This document shows positions 33,568-45,686 of a stretch of DNA of 64,000 nt, piece after piece. Source of the stretch: Hexactinellida sp. DTS-2022 (lineage: Eukaryota; Porifera; Hexactinellida); assembly GCA_028753945.1 (NCBI GenBank), contig JAPNXP010000008.1:1488001-1552000 (forward strand), read 5' to 3'. A program made the translations under genes and the position numbers. The notes beneath the pieces are model-generated. The model was not told the DNA's origin and made no database searches. It was given only the letters and a program-made list of their open reading frames with translations. The number at the start of each line of letters is the position of its first letter. Positions within the stretch are counted from its first letter, which is position 1.

Positions 33568-34718
33568 CACAGTGGACGAGAATGACAATTTAGGGGAAAT
33601 AGGCATTTTAGTAGCAGATAGCCAATCATGAAGTATTATTGACATATAGGTTATTGATAGCTGGGATCACATTAGTATCATTGAAAATGATATATTTAGT
33701 CTCCTAGTAAAGTTCTGAATGATTTAATGTGATTTGATTAACAATTATGTTTTTGATTTGTTAACATCCTTTATTATTCACCCATTATTATTGATAAAGT
33801 ATTTTACCTTGGGGAAAAATGAGTAAATCTAGTCTTACTTACCCCAGGAAATTAATACTGCAGCATATGTAAGCAGGTCAGATGTATACTAGGTGAGATT
33901 CTCGCAAATATAAGTACTCTTAACAATCTTAGATCTCTTTTATAACGTAGTTCTCTGTTTTTGATAATAGCTAGCTCACTAAATATCGTCCCAAGAATAT
34001 AAAACCCACTTATTGGAATTTCGAGAGCCTTTTTGAGTTCATAGGTTGATACCTGGTTGATGGTTTTGCAATTAATAGATGGTATACTATTTGTTGTTTA
34101 TTTTTAGATTCTAGGAAGTAAGTAGGGTAAACATATATGCATTACTATATTCCCAGGCAATATGTCAAAGTCTTCGGCCAGTTCTTTAACCAAATACATG
34201 GTCGCCGTCGCGCCTTTTCGCGGGGCTGTAATTATTTTATTATATAGCCTGTATATAAATGTATAATATAAAAGTTTCAAATTATGTGGCCACTACTGGC
34301 CACAACAAGTTTCAACACTTTATTGTGAGGAGATATGATGTCCGAAATGGTAGTCAGCTCATGAAATACAAAATGTTACGCTAACAAATATTTTAGCAAG
34401 TAGTCTAGCTAATTGGTGTCATTCAAGATGTAATATACATCTCATTTATTACTGAAAATTACGAGTCTATGCGCCTAATACAAAAAGAGATTTATAAGAA
34501 ATATTAGGTAGGCGATTTTAACCACTGATATTGACCATGAATTAACATTTTAACATTACTCAATAATAGCTTAGTGGGTGTGGTTATAACACGAATACAG
34601 TATATTGCCAATTGAAATGCTTTCTAGGTTTTCGATAGTGCTTAGTATGATTAACTTATTATTGAATAGATTTGTACAACTTGAAAATCAAGCCTATTTC
34701 CAGGGTCTAGCCACTGTG
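33568..34718. mobile_element. Transib-like element T3
   Basis: Begins CACAGTGG and ends CCACTGTG; AACTT at 33563-33567 and 34719-34723 is a perfect 5-bp TSD. It is homologous to T1 near the left end (GAAGTATTATTGACATATAG, TTAGTCTCCTA, TTTGTTAACA) but is a diverged subfamily inside. 1151 bp, non-coding. Confidence 0.7.
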
Positions 34719-34723
34719 AACTT

Positions 34724-35410
34724 AAGAATTTGACAATAGGAAAATTATAGTTTGCTTCAAGACAGTCAGACGTATAGTCCGATCATCATTCTGGATGAAA
34801 GAAGGTGTGAACATATAAGCAATTGTTCGTTATATGACGAAATGGCAGAGCCTGGCAAGTGTTTAATTAACAGATGAAGGTCAAAAGTGCTCATATTTCG
34901 TCTGATACAAGAGGCTTGGTAGATATGTTTCCAAACGAAGTCCCTTTAGAGGTGCACTAATCAGAAATTACAAATAATATAAATACATTCTTCCAATTGA
35001 GCTTAGAAATAATTGTTTCGCAATTGATTTTGAACTTAGGAAGCACTAGTTGAATCATTATATAGTACATCAGAACTTCAGGCAAGTATAATTTAGATGC
35101 AAGTAGATTTGAATATAATTTAAAGCATAAATAATGTTTGTTTACTTAGATTGAACAAGATTTGTCTTACAAGTATCATTCACTTAAAATAAGAATAAAA
35201 TTAGGATGGATTTCAATTTGACAATTATCTGTCAGACAGAAGGGAAAGAGGAATTAATATGTTATGATGAAAAGCTTTGGTATCAATATGAAGATTGATG
35301 ATTAGGAGGACTTTGATTGTAACCCTGGAATATTCGACCATCGGAGTACTAAATGGATTGCATCTAACTTAAAGACTACAATACCCATTTCTAAGATAAA
35401 TAAGTTTAGG
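34724..35410. other. Non-coding stretch
   Basis: AT-rich, no motif, repeat end or coding signal recognised. Confidence 0.35.
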
Positions 35411-35428
35411 CGTAGCCTACTTTATATA

Positions 35429-35870
35429 CAGTGGAATTCGCTTAGTACGTACTCGGCTTAAGACGCACTCTCGGATATTACGTACTGTTCGCTAATAACC
35501 GATTTTCTCTCCTATCTGATCCATTATAAATGATTCGGTTAATACGTACTCGGATAAGACGTACATCAGATAAGACGTATCAATTTATATTCCCAAGTAA
35601 ACAAAATGTATGTATTTTAATTCGGTTAGTACGTACTCTAGAAAAGTATTAGCAGAACTCGGTTATTATTTGGTTTAAGTATGCAGGTGATAACTAAAAT
35701 ACTTCAACCATATCGTTAGGTATGTTATGTATTGTATACCATACATCTTATTATATCATTGAACAAGTCAGTATTTCAACTTGTGGAATATCCATACGGA
35801 TAAGACGTACCTCGGTAGTACGGACTTTTTCTTGTCTCCCAAGGTGGTACGTCTTAACCGAGTTCTACTG
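35429..35870. mobile_element. pogo-like MITE (CAGTGGAATTCGC family) inside a P terminal repeat
   Basis: Ends CAGTGGAATTCGCTTAGTAC and the complement of CAGTAGAACTCGGTTAAGAC; TA at 35427-35428 and 35871-35872. Reiterated TCGGATAAGACGTAC / GGTTAGTACGTACTC boxes near both ends. 442 bp. It splits the P terminal repeat exactly (TTTATATA / TAAGG), fixing its ends. Truncated relative at 46880-47086. Confidence 0.88.
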
Positions 35871-36359
35871 TATAAGGTATAACAGATGTACCATGGATGT
35901 GATAATAGATGGACTTTCCGAAATATAAGAATCTTATGGGGAGCGAAAATAAAAGGACTTAAGTGCATCTCAAGTCAAATATTACTAAACCCAGTATATC
36001 CGGTGAAGAATAAACCATAAAGTTATTTGGAATTAACATATTTTAATGTAAATAATTCAACCTACATACAAAATACATTGACATATGAACTACAGTACAA
36101 CTATGATACACATACGGAACACGCATGGAATTCACTCTTTCACAATGTCTCGCAAATTGACATCAGTTGAGAAATAGTATGCGTGATAGCGAATCTAAGA
36201 TATAAATATGAAGAAATAAAGTGGTAACAACAATAAATACAGTCGAAACCTGTTTATTAAAATAATCGGTTTATTCCAACGATCGGATTTTTCTTTCTTT
36301 ATTTCCATGCAAAGAAACGGTTATAGAAAGGTTTCGGAAGTACTATGCAATGATAAACA

Positions 36360-37562
36360 ATAGTTAATGATAATCTGATAAATTTACGTTTAGTGATACG
36401 TATTTGAAGAACAAAAGAGTTGTTCTAAATTTATCGGCAAGAAAAAATTAGCAGCAGTAAAGATGAGCTTACTCAAGATAATCATCTGTACACATCGGAA
36501 TACCGTGTTTCCCCGAATAAGCGCCGGGTCAATAAAAATGACATTGGAATGTTAAAATTTAAGCACATTAGTTGATCACTGTATGTAATTCTATTGATTT
36601 TGGCAACATCGGTACGTATACTGTTGGCGGATACCATTAGAACCGACCAAAATATCATATTCTGGATTTATCACAAAATTTCAGGATAATTTTGGCCCAC
36701 GAAAACAATAAGCGGCGTGGCGCTTATTCGGGGAAATACAGTAAATACAATTCAATTTCCAGATAGCAATATCATCATGTTTTCCACGTTAATAAACGTG
36801 AGTCCCTAATAACCTGGTAGATGAACCGTCTACAAGCAAAATCAAGAGTGATTATGGTTTTCTGAAGTAATTAATCAATATCTTCCATAAAGATATTACT
36901 GTAGTAAGAATAGGCTCAGACGGATACGTTAGTCCGCAACGATCTGTTAATAGCATGAGCTTAAACGCAGAATGTGATTCAAGATCAAAAACAAACTCTT
37001 TATCATAAGTTGAACCATCAGTGCATACATGACATTCCTTAAATCTTGTCAGGAACATATGGATTGCATAATGTGCGATAGAAGCTAAAGAGTGAGGACC
37101 TGCTGAGAGCATTCAAAGGATAATAAATTGCCAATTTCATCAAGAAAAAAGGCGCTACAACTATTTAATCCTCACTAGATACGTATAACATAGGGGTTAA
37201 AAAGAGTTGACAAATGTATAAATCGATTAGAAAGAGTCTTGTTAGTCTGCGACATGTTTAATATACTGGAAAGTTTAAGACGTCGCTCGGAAAAAAGAAT
37301 CTGAAGCTAAGAACTATAGTAATAATTAGAACCCGAAATCATATGGAAGTCCAAATGATGTTCCAACGGATCAGTTTGCAAAAACCATGATAATACATAA
37401 GAAAAGGCAGAAAATTCATCTACATAGAAAAATTCATATACGTTTTCCAATCGCAATATGTTCAAAATTGGGAAAAAGTATTGATTTACCAATATTTTTC
37501 AATGATTTAACCAATTATTTGGCATACTTTTCAAAATACCGTATGGACAAAATCAAATGTAA
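36360..37562 (-). pseudogene. P transposase remnant with internal deletion
   Basis: Minus-strand order: TLTFDFVH next to the 37565 MITE, NNWLN (about 37520), then after a deletion of roughly 450 bp relative to 56835-60436, YVLSWFLQTDPLEHHLDFH and MISGSN (37310-37400), FLDEIGNLL, HYAIHMFLTRFKECHVC, KEFVFDLESH, LTDRCGLTYPSEP (36900-37080), NYDDIAIWK, [MITE], CDVY and the C-terminal tail. Stops and shifts throughout. Confidence 0.8.
36503..36741. mobile_element. TA-inserting MITE, CCGTATTTCCCCGAATAAGC family, within the P remnant
   Basis: Ends CCGTGTTTCCCCGAATAAGC and the complement of CTGTATTTCCCCGAATAAGC; TA at 36501-36502 and 36742-36743. It interrupts the codons for the conserved IWK..N..CDVY region, confirming the ends by comparison with P2 (7000-7030). 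Confidence 0.9.
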
Positions 37563-37564
37563 TA

Positions 37565-38053
37565 CAGTGTAACCTTGCTAACCGGGGCCTCGATAACCGG
37601 GGAGCGGGGAATTTTTTTATTTTATTTCGTCGTTTAATATACAAATGACTCTCTCTAACCGGGGAATTGCCCTAAGCGGGGAATGGGGAATGTGATCTGG
37701 TTACGACGTATATTACTTTAAATCCTAACCTCGCTAAACGGGGAATTTATAACATAAGTCGAGATGAATAGTATTATTCAGTGTCTTACTAATAGTACTT
37801 TACTTAATACAAACAATCATTCTACTAGTTTCCCTAAATCTGAAAGTTTCTAGAACACAAATAAGCTACACGGCTAATTAGAATTTCCGAAAAAGTCTGT
37901 GATGCTTGCCTGCTTAAGTGTACTAAATTATAAGTTTCAATAGAAAGTCAAGACCATACGAAAATCAATAAATAGAGACACCCTCTACCCGGGGACAGGG
38001 GAATAACTTCAAAATCTGTAGTCCCAAATTCCCCGGTTAGCTAGGTTACACTG
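37565..38053. mobile_element. pogo/Tigger-like MITE (CAGTGTAACC, CCGGGGA boxes)
   Basis: Ends CAGTGTAACCTTGCTAACCG and the complement of CAGTGTAACCTAGCTAACCG; TA at 37563-37564 and 38054-38055. CTAACCGGGGAAT-type boxes are repeated five or more times near the ends. 489 bp, non-coding. It inserted next to the P codons for LTFDFVH. Confidence 0.88.
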
Positions 38054-38744
38054 TATATAACAAATCGTCAAATAAATTCAAAAAACAACATAAAATAATT
38101 TAAATCAATTTTCAAGGCATTTTCCAAATACATAAAGTATTGAGAAGAAAACAACATCAACAAATAATACAAAATTGAATATCAAGTTGCTGGTGACACT
38201 CAATAACGCAGAGAGTTACTGAAATGTCCTTTACTAGTATTATTTAAATTAGTATAATGTATATGAGGGGGGAAGTAGGGGTGCTGAGCCCCCCTAGCCC
38301 CCCCCTGCTTCCGCCGCCCTTGCCTGGTGCACAATACCATATCTCATATTTACAATACTAGTCCGCTTAAAATATTATCACACCAACAGGGTCTGCATTT
38401 GACACGTCATCAAAAACAACAGAAACATCTAATTGCCAATAAATTTTCAGATGATTTAATCTAACCAATTTTCCAAAATTAATAGGACTGTGGAATACAG
38501 AAGTATCAAATTGCTGTACTACTAAGGTCAAAGAAGTAATTTTAAAATAGAATGTAATGTATTGTGCTAGTATAGAGACATTGAATTCTATTAGATAAGA
38601 GATAACTAAGTATATAAATTATTTTGGATAACAAATTTCAATTTCTACCTGGATAGAAAATGGTGAAAGGTAAACTTAGTGTTTTGAGGTTCTTTGGCAG
38701 CAAGGGAACTTAAGACAAAATATACTTAGTAAACTGTACAAGTT
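38054..38744. other. Non-coding stretch
   Basis: AT-rich except for a G/C-rich patch at 38265-38330 (GAGGGGGGAAGTAGGGGTGC; CCCCCCTAGCCCCCCC) that looks like the end of an old repeat. P coding sequence does not resume. Confidence 0.4.
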
Positions 38745-39256
38745 ATGGGGAAAATTGACCTTAAAAATATACTATCTACTTGTGGGTGCAGAATGGATGA
38801 TGACTACGATCTCAACGACGGGACACAAGGGGAAACTGCCTTGATCTCCCGTACCATTGATATAGAGAGGCGTTTACTGTCAGATAGTCAGGGCACATCC
38901 AGTGTAATAACTGAAACTACAATACATCGCACACTAGTCGAGGAATTAAAATGAGCCACTTTATTTCTAGGGAGTTCCAAACCTTTGAGAGATGAGAATA
39001 AGCGCCAATATATGTAGATGTTTGTTGTCAAATACTGAATTCATGGAGAGAAAGATTTTCTTGGTTGCCTAGTCACCGGGGACGAATCATGGCCCATTAC
39101 TATGAACAGAAGACATACTTTCAAAGTAGCCAGTGGAAAAGACGCCAAGAGCCTACCCGAAAAAAGCCTAGTTGCAAACTTCCGCCGGGTAGAGAATGGT
39201 CAGCGTAGGACACACTGCTAACAGATTGGAAAGTGAAAAGTCAAACATGAATTGAG

Positions 39257-39382
39257 ATTATTACTGTGCCGACTATACTATAGTATAGTGGCCCAGTATT
39301 GGTCTTAGTGCTTTGGTATATTATTACTGTGCCGACTATACTATAGTATAGTGGCCCAGTTCTAATCTCAGTGCCTTGGTTA
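39257..39382. repeat. 63-bp tandem duplication containing a perfect palindrome
   Basis: Two units start at 39257 and 39320 (ATTATTACTGTGCCGACTAT), each with ACTATACTATAGTATAGT, a self-complementary 18-mer, then GGCCCAGT. A third, inverted, diverged copy of the core is at 60504-60540. A (TTA)n run follows at 39383-39404. Confidence 0.85.
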
Positions 39383-39690
39383 GTTATTATTATTATTATT
39401 ATTTATCCGTAGCCACTCCACAGAACAGAGTTTTATTAACTAAGAGCCCTAAATTTTTTGGATGGGTGTCTCATGGGTTACAGATGTGCACCTGGGGTCA
39501 CGATTTTTTATTACATTTTTTTGGACACATTTTTGCACCTGTTTAATATTGAAACAGGAACAATAAATAGTACCCGAAAATTAAATTTATATGCATTCGA
39601 TAGAGAATTAAATTCTACACCTTTTCACAGTGCACGAATTTTCAAATTGTACTTAGTTTGTGCCACAATTGAGTTGCAAGTTTCCTTTGT

Positions 39691-40620
39691 TTACTAACAC
39701 TTCAGTTCAATTGAAAGTGTTAAATTTAATTCTATTGTTTCAACTCGTTATTATTATATTGATTCAACTTGTGAAATCGAGTAGGCTTCTATTTTCCATT
39801 TGAAAACTTAGATTTTACATTTCATAACAACGACAAATTATGTCATTATATTTATTTCTGCTTAGAATATTCTTGCACAATGGATACATGACATATATAA
39901 TTCTAATTAATTCGCTCTGTGTTTAACTTATAGAGACGGTTCCAATTAGATTATTGGGGTTATCGAGTGTGCAGAATTCAAATATGATAGTGAAATTAAA
40001 ATTAAATTATTAATAATTGCAAATAATTGAACTTAATTTATTTTGCTGTACATAATAATGGTGTTAAATTATTGATAAATAAATTAAATATTTAGACAAA
40101 TTAGCCAAATTTGATAAATCTCAGAGATTATGCAAGATGGAGACAAAAATCCAATTTATCAATTGATCCATATGCCACGTACCACCTCTACAAATTGGTC
40201 TTGACACCTTGAGGTGTTTATGACATCGTAAATAAAAGTGTTTTCACAATTTTGTGAATTATAAAATTCAAATGGGTCGGTTGGTTTGGGTGATCACCCA
40301 ACACGCACATAAAAAATGCTGACTCATAACTTATTATTTTGTACTGAAACTTGAATAGCTTTGAAACGAAGTGAGCAAAATGGTAACTTCCACCACTCTA
40401 AGGGTAGTTGCCTTCTGAAACACCTTTCTGAAATAATTTAACACCTTCATAGTAATGATGACATGGCGAAAAAAATCCAAAATTGCAGCCTGTGGCGACA
40501 GCATGTTCCTTTGGCGGCACTATCAATAAACAACCAGCAAAATATAGTGCCACCAAAGGAACATGCGTCGGCACAGGCTGCAATTTTGGATTTTTATATA
40601 ACCGAATTAGAGAGCCATCA
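39691..40620. repeat. Dispersed repeat with terminal hairpin, inverted copy at 55380-56270
   Basis: Landmarks shared with the inverted copy: TTTCAACT..TTATT near the outer end, AATTTTGTGAATT, GTTTATGACATC, GAAACACCTTTCTGAAAT, and a strong hairpin at 40470-40600 (TCCAAAATTGCAGCCTGTG against CACAGGCTGCAATTTTGGA; inside, GCATGTTCCTTTGGCGGCAC against GTGCCACCAAAGGAACATGC). The hairpin lies at one end of the repeat and, on the right, abuts mariner sequence. Class unknown. Confidence 0.65.
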
Positions 40621-40955
40621 AGCGTGGGAAACTAAGCAGGAACGTTATCCTACAACCACATAGATTATTGCTAGGTTGAAGCCAGTGCTCTAAATGCCAA
40701 TGCCATTAGACGTTTGGGTCTCGAAATTCTCCAGAAAAAGGCCTATAGTTCAAACCAAGCAGCAATTAACTGGTGGCTGTTTGGATAGTTGAAATGGACC
40801 CTTCGTGGAAACGGTTCAAGGAGTTCAGTAAACTAAGTTCGTTGGGAGAACTGTGGGAAAGTGTACCGGCAAGGAATTTTTCGCCACAGGCATTGACAAA
40901 GTTCCAAAAAGGTGGGACCGGTGCATAAAACTTAAGGAGGAATACATTTAAAATT

Positions 40956-42397
40956 TAGATAACTATTTAGATTAACAATTGTTAGCATACGTAATAGTTT
41001 TATGATCCTATTAATTAACGGATAATCCATGTACATATAATGAAAAAGAATGATTCCTACCAGCACCTGCAGGGTTGCATATAAAATAAATTCTGATGTT
41101 TCCACTTAGTCCAGGAAATAATAAGCAATCAGTACACATAGCAGTTGATCCTTATCCACGAATTAATGTAAGTGCAGCTAGCGTAGACATATCTGCGGAA
41201 AAGGTTTCTGCTGGATATTAGAATTTCAGGCGGCCCAGATGACGGATAAGTATTTACACGGACTTCCCCAAAATATAAATCCAACCAGCCAAAGTATTTT
41301 TCGCCCGGCCACATAATTTTTCTACTTTCAATCGGGAAGATTTTGCAAAAGCTAAATATTGATCTACGTATTAACTGGATATGGTATACATTTGCCATGT
41401 TATGTAGCCATGTTCGAATTTCGAAATAATTGACTATGATATCTCACTAATCTTACCACATTCATGCGTCGACAAGGAATCTGCAACAAAAGACTATTTA
41501 ACGAGATGTAATTATGTTAAGTAATGACGGCATAAAATTGGTAAGGATTTTAATTGTATCGACACTTAGAATTTGGAGATGAGAGTACAATCCAAAATAC
41601 ATCATTTGATTCAAGAACAAAAAAAAAGTAAGAAATGCCAAATTAATGTTTCGCAACCAGACTGATGAATATAAAATATACAATATAAAATGTGAATCAT
41701 TAGGTCATCATTTAATTATGAATAAGTTTATAGTATATGATTAATTGAGAAAATCACAAATGCACAGGGTCTAATAATTTCAGAGATTTATCTCAAGGAG
41801 ATCATGCGGGTTATACACGATTAATATACAGTATTTTCACAGGTAGACTGGAACGAGAAAATTACACACAACATGAGAAAATGGTGATTTTGGGATAATA
41901 GTTATTAAAGTCAATGGTCAACACATAGTTGTCTTAATACAGTTAGCCAATCCACTCTGTAGGTTGGGAAATCTTTGTCGTTTTTTGCTACCTCCTCTAT
42001 AAATGTAAAATAACAAGACCGGGCTGGCCCGTATGGTAAAATTTGTACAGACAACGAACTGGGACCGCCGGTCCCGGTCCTGTCCATACCGTAGGTCTAG
42101 TGGTCCCGTCGAAACCCCGCTTTAACACCTCCAAAAAAATGTGAATTCAAATTTTTTGCTATTTTAGTATACTTAACATATTGATTTATGTAAATATCCA
42201 TGTTGAAGCATCCATAAATGTTATCATGCTGCTAGAAGCTTGAATGAATACTAATTGTTGTTGTTCAAATTCCTTATGCCGGAGATAGTGTATCTGAACT
42301 TCTAGACTGGTTCCAACGAGTTAGGGCATCAAAGTTGCAGTGTACTATGAATTGACTAGACACTTATTGAGAATTTGAAACTTTCAACAAGTTGATT
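40956..42397. other. Non-coding stretch
   Basis: Mostly AT-rich. A minus-strand frame at 41129-41398 has mixed coding-like composition in two frames but no family I recognise. A GC-rich patch with CCGGTCCCGGTCC at 42020-42115 may be an old hAT-like repeat. Confidence 0.35.
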
Positions 42398-43434
42398 CGT
42401 GACCTTAGTTATATAAGGCCAATTCACGACTTAAAAAAATTGGACCATGCATGAGTTCGAAGTCCATTGTAAAATAGAGGGTACTTTTTTATCCCGATTA
42501 TTAGAACTGGTAGACCTGAAATATAACTTGTAACTGTATGGGAACATCCGAACATGATATCAAGGTATACATAGCACCTTTCAAAATTGTAATATGTCAT
42601 CATCTGATGGCGTAATTGTCAATTTTCGCGCGAATTATAATGTTTTTAAAGCATGCTTTTAACACAGTTAAACGCTATATAAATGTTCAACATTTGGTAC
42701 ATAGTTAACTCGTATTCCGTTTATAGTATGAGCTCATAAACTAAAAAAAATATTAAAGTTAGGCATATAAAATGACTATCCATGAATAGGAAGTCACCTA
42801 GAGCGGACAGATTAGCACTAGTCTAGTTTATATAACATTTAAAGTTTTGGAGTTATGGCTCATTTTAGGAAATATACATTTGCCTCACAACCGAGGAATG
42901 TGTCAACATTCCATTTATAAATTCGATATATTTTATTTAACTAGATCTGGGTATCACTATGTACCAATGTTGAACATTTATAAAGCGTTTAACTGTGTTA
43001 AAAGCAGGCTATAAAAACATGATAATTCGCGGGAAAATTGACGATTACAGCATCAGATGATGACATATTACAATTTTGAAAGGTGCTATGTATACCTTGA
43101 TATCATGTTCGGATGTTCCCATATACAGTCGACTCCGCTTAATTGGGTCACATCGGGACCAGGTCATTTTGACCCGATTAAGCGAAGAAACCGATTAACC
43201 GAAAATATTTTAAGCAAAACTGTAATTCCGTCCCAAAAATCCGGTGAAATTTTGACCCTTTTAAGCGGAGAAACCGATTAAGCGGAGTCTACTGTAGTTA
43301 CAAGTTATATTTCAGGTCTACCATTTACTAATAATCGGGATAAAAAAGTACCCTCTATTTTACAATGGACTTCGAACTCATCCATGGTCCAATTTTTTAA
43401 AGTCGTGAATTGGCCTTATATAACGAATGTCACG
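42398..43434. mobile_element. P-superfamily foldback element
   Basis: Ends CGTGACCTTAGTTATATAAG and the complement of CGTGACATTCGTTATATAAG. GTTGATT at 42391-42397 and 43435-43441 is a perfect 7-bp TSD. The outer ~300 bp on each side form a near-perfect inverted repeat (e.g. TTCGAAGTCCATTGTAAAAT vs ATTTTACAATGGACTTCGAA; GATATCAAGGTATACATAGC vs its complement). The middle is a weaker palindrome whose boxes (GGAATGTGTCAACATTCC, CATGAATAGGAAGT) are shared with 15929-17579 and 48780-49847. Hosts a pogo MITE. Confidence 0.88.
43126..43294. mobile_element. pogo-like MITE in a P foldback arm
   Basis: Ends CAGTCGACTCCGCTTAATTG and the complement of CAGTAGACTCCGCTTAATCG; TA at 43124-43125 and 43295-43296. 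CCGATTAAGCGGAG-like boxes alternate inside. 169 bp; present in only one arm of the palindrome, so younger than it. Confidence 0.92.
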
Positions 43435-43759
43435 GTTGATTATATTATTTAAATAATTTAGAATTTAGTTTGTTATTAACGTTTTCACCAATCTAACCTG
43501 GAAACAATTTCTTCCAGTTTAGGGTCGCTAATATAACATATATTGTATATTGTATATAATTCAAATTTAGCTCCGCATATTATATCCGGAGCTAAAATCC
43601 TTTACATAAAAAAATTAATGCTAATCCGTGAATGTTTTTTTGGGATTTAAATGTAAACTCATATAATGATATCAGTTACAGGTAACTTCTCTCAATAACT
43701 AGATAATTAACTAATTATCTCCAACACCGGAATTAACAGAAAATAGTATGCAGCAGATG

Positions 43760-43911
43760 TCGGATTTAAGTCACCGGTTATAAGAACATATCAGATATAA
43801 GAACACTATGTTGGAAAACGGTTGCCATATACCCTATATAATTTATGTCGTTATAAGAATATGCCGGTTATAAGCACCTTAAGTGCAGTTACCGACGATG
43901 TGCTTATAACC
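43760..43911. mobile_element. Degraded pogo-like MITE fragment
   Basis: Repeats of CGGTTATAAGCAC / CGTTATAAGAA in both orientations, in the style of 52439-52849. It interrupts the repeat-family pseudogene right after its TVDTDVVEL motif. Ends not precise. Confidence 0.5.
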
Positions 43912-44812
43912 GGCATCAAGATAACTCTACCACATCGGTGTCAACTGTGCGTATTGAAACTTTGGTATTCCCTTCTTTCACAGCATCTTCCAGATGCAAA
44001 AATATCCTTGTGTCTGCCCCTTCATGTGTGAATGGAGCTAGCCTTGAAATATTTTTTGGAAGTTTACAAAGGACCTGTGTGCTGAATACCTGTTTATTCC
44101 TACTTAATGGATGCTATACAAGTTTGTTGGAAAGAGTAAAGCTCTACTATATTTTCATCAATGCGGCGAAACTCTTACCAGTTTCTAGGAACTAAACTTA
44201 AAGGCTCCACACTTCTCCGAACACCATTCCCCCTCTTTCTTCGTGTTTCGGCTGTCGGGTTTGTACTCGTTGCAAACAATGTCGACTCGGCTTGCATTGC
44301 AACTGGGACTCAATGTATGGCAGGAAAACTTGTTTTGAGTAATCCGAGAGAGTCTTTGCAGAAGCAGGACGTAGCATATTCACAATAACAGAATAATAAC
44401 TTGTACATTGGGATTGATGGCGTCCTCCTGAAAGGCCACCAAGTCCTCCAAGCATCTAACTAGATCGGACTTTGTACCCAAACTGAGTTTACCATTTTGT
44501 GATAACGCTGGTGGATATGCATGATTTTCATGCTAAAAAAATCATCTAGGTTACCGCCAAGTACTTGTATGTAACATACAGCCGAGAATGAGGGAACAAT
44601 CATTCTTCAGAGAAGTTAGCTGTAGATGTGACTTAGTCTTCTCTCGGAAAGGAAGCCGGTTAAAGAGAGGAATATTGTTCTTATTGATGGGAGCTGAAAT
44701 GAGTTTGGTTTAATTGACAAGCTGATCACTAACATAGGTGTCATACTGCTCTTGTCTTAGTTTCTCAATTTTACTCACAGTGTTAATAACGGCTGGAAAG
44801 AAAGGCCTCTAC

Positions 44813-45267
44813 TAGAGGTGAGCGTCGTGTTCAACTTTTTTTAAGACTACACGAACACGAAACATGTGACATGAACACGAATTGCGCCACACCAATATGT
44901 CACGATACGAACACGAACACGAAACACGAACATCGACATGAAATGCAAATTGGAAAAATAAATGAATAAATATAATGAATTAAGATCATAACATACGAAT
45001 ATTATACAATAACTTGTTCACCACAAGTATTGTATAATACTAATAATAAAACCCCATGAAACTTTAACCGAACACGACACGAACACGACACGATACATGA
45101 ACCTTGAACAAGAAAACGACACGAACACGAACACGAAATCTTTGCCCACCACGACACGAAACATTAAATTTGAACACGAAAACGACACGAACAGGAAAAC
45201 TTTGGTCTAACACGACACGAACATGAATTCGTGTAGTGTCGTGTTCGTGTCTTATCACTCTGCTCTA
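44813..45267. mobile_element. hAT-type MITE made of ACACGAACACGA repeats
   Basis: Ends TAGAGGTGAGCGTCGTGTTC and the complement of TAGAGCAGAGTGATAAGACA. GCCTCTAC (44805-44812) and GTCTCTAC (45268-45275) form an 8-bp TSD with one mismatch. The interior is mostly iterated CGAACACGA in the two arms. It splits the repeat-family pseudogene. Confidence 0.8.
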
Positions 45268-45686
45268 GTCTCTACTATCCAGTACAAGAAGATCGCTGCT
45301 GTTCTCAGTGAATAGGGTTTCTCATTACTTCTATTGTATTTGCTAGACTTTCCACATCTCAAGCGAAGGCCAATTGTACGTGTTTAGACTCCTCGTTTTC
45401 AGCATAATTTATTGTGCTGAGAAATATTCGAGATCAAGAGTTATGTGTAATGAGATCATCATGTTACACCAATTCTCAAAAAAGCAATTTTTGTTGTTTC
45501 AGAATCGCAGTGTCAAAGTCGAACAAAATTCAACAAATTATATTATGTTGATGAAATATTCAAGTTAGCTTTATCACGAAGTTTACATTGTCATTGGCAT
45601 GTATTGAAATCAGTGTACATGAATGCATTTTAACTTCTTATACTGTATAATCTAAAATTATAATACATTCCGACCAGAATGTTATG

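Larger units (their letters stand above)
35411..37562 (-). mobile_element. P-superfamily element, minus strand, one end kept, hit by three MITEs
   Basis: The left limit has the P-type terminus (CGTAGCCTACTTTATA, 35411-35426) and continues after a MITE as AAGGTATAACAGATGTACCA, matching the P2 right end inverted. It is then collinear with P2 (GACTTAAGTGCATCTCAAGT; GAAGAATAAACC) up to the transposase. Beyond 37562 another MITE intervenes and I cannot find the 5' half or the second terminus. Confidence 0.75.
38790..40955 (+). pseudogene. mariner-family transposase pseudogene, split by insertions
   Basis: The first part reads TIHRTLVEELKMSH (about 38921-38960), then YVDVCCQILNSWREI (about 39015-39060) and CLVTGDESW..HYYEQK (about 39066-39110), the mariner 'VTGDE.W' motif with the first/second catalytic Asp region, followed by SQWKRRQEPTRKK. 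The C-terminal part is at about 40680-40955: IRRLGLEILQKKAYSSNQAA, LFG, LKWTLRG, EFFATGIDKVPKRWDRCIKL and KEEY, matching mariner ends ('..RW..C....G.Y'). The segment with the third catalytic residue (usual DNARPH..PYSPDLAPSD) is degraded. A tandem duplication and a ~0.9-kb repeat lie between. Numerous frameshifts. Confidence 0.75.

Noticed and set aside
41129-41398. 89-codon minus-strand frame as a gene
   Set aside because: Coding-like residues appear in two frames but match nothing I can name; no splice or promoter context.
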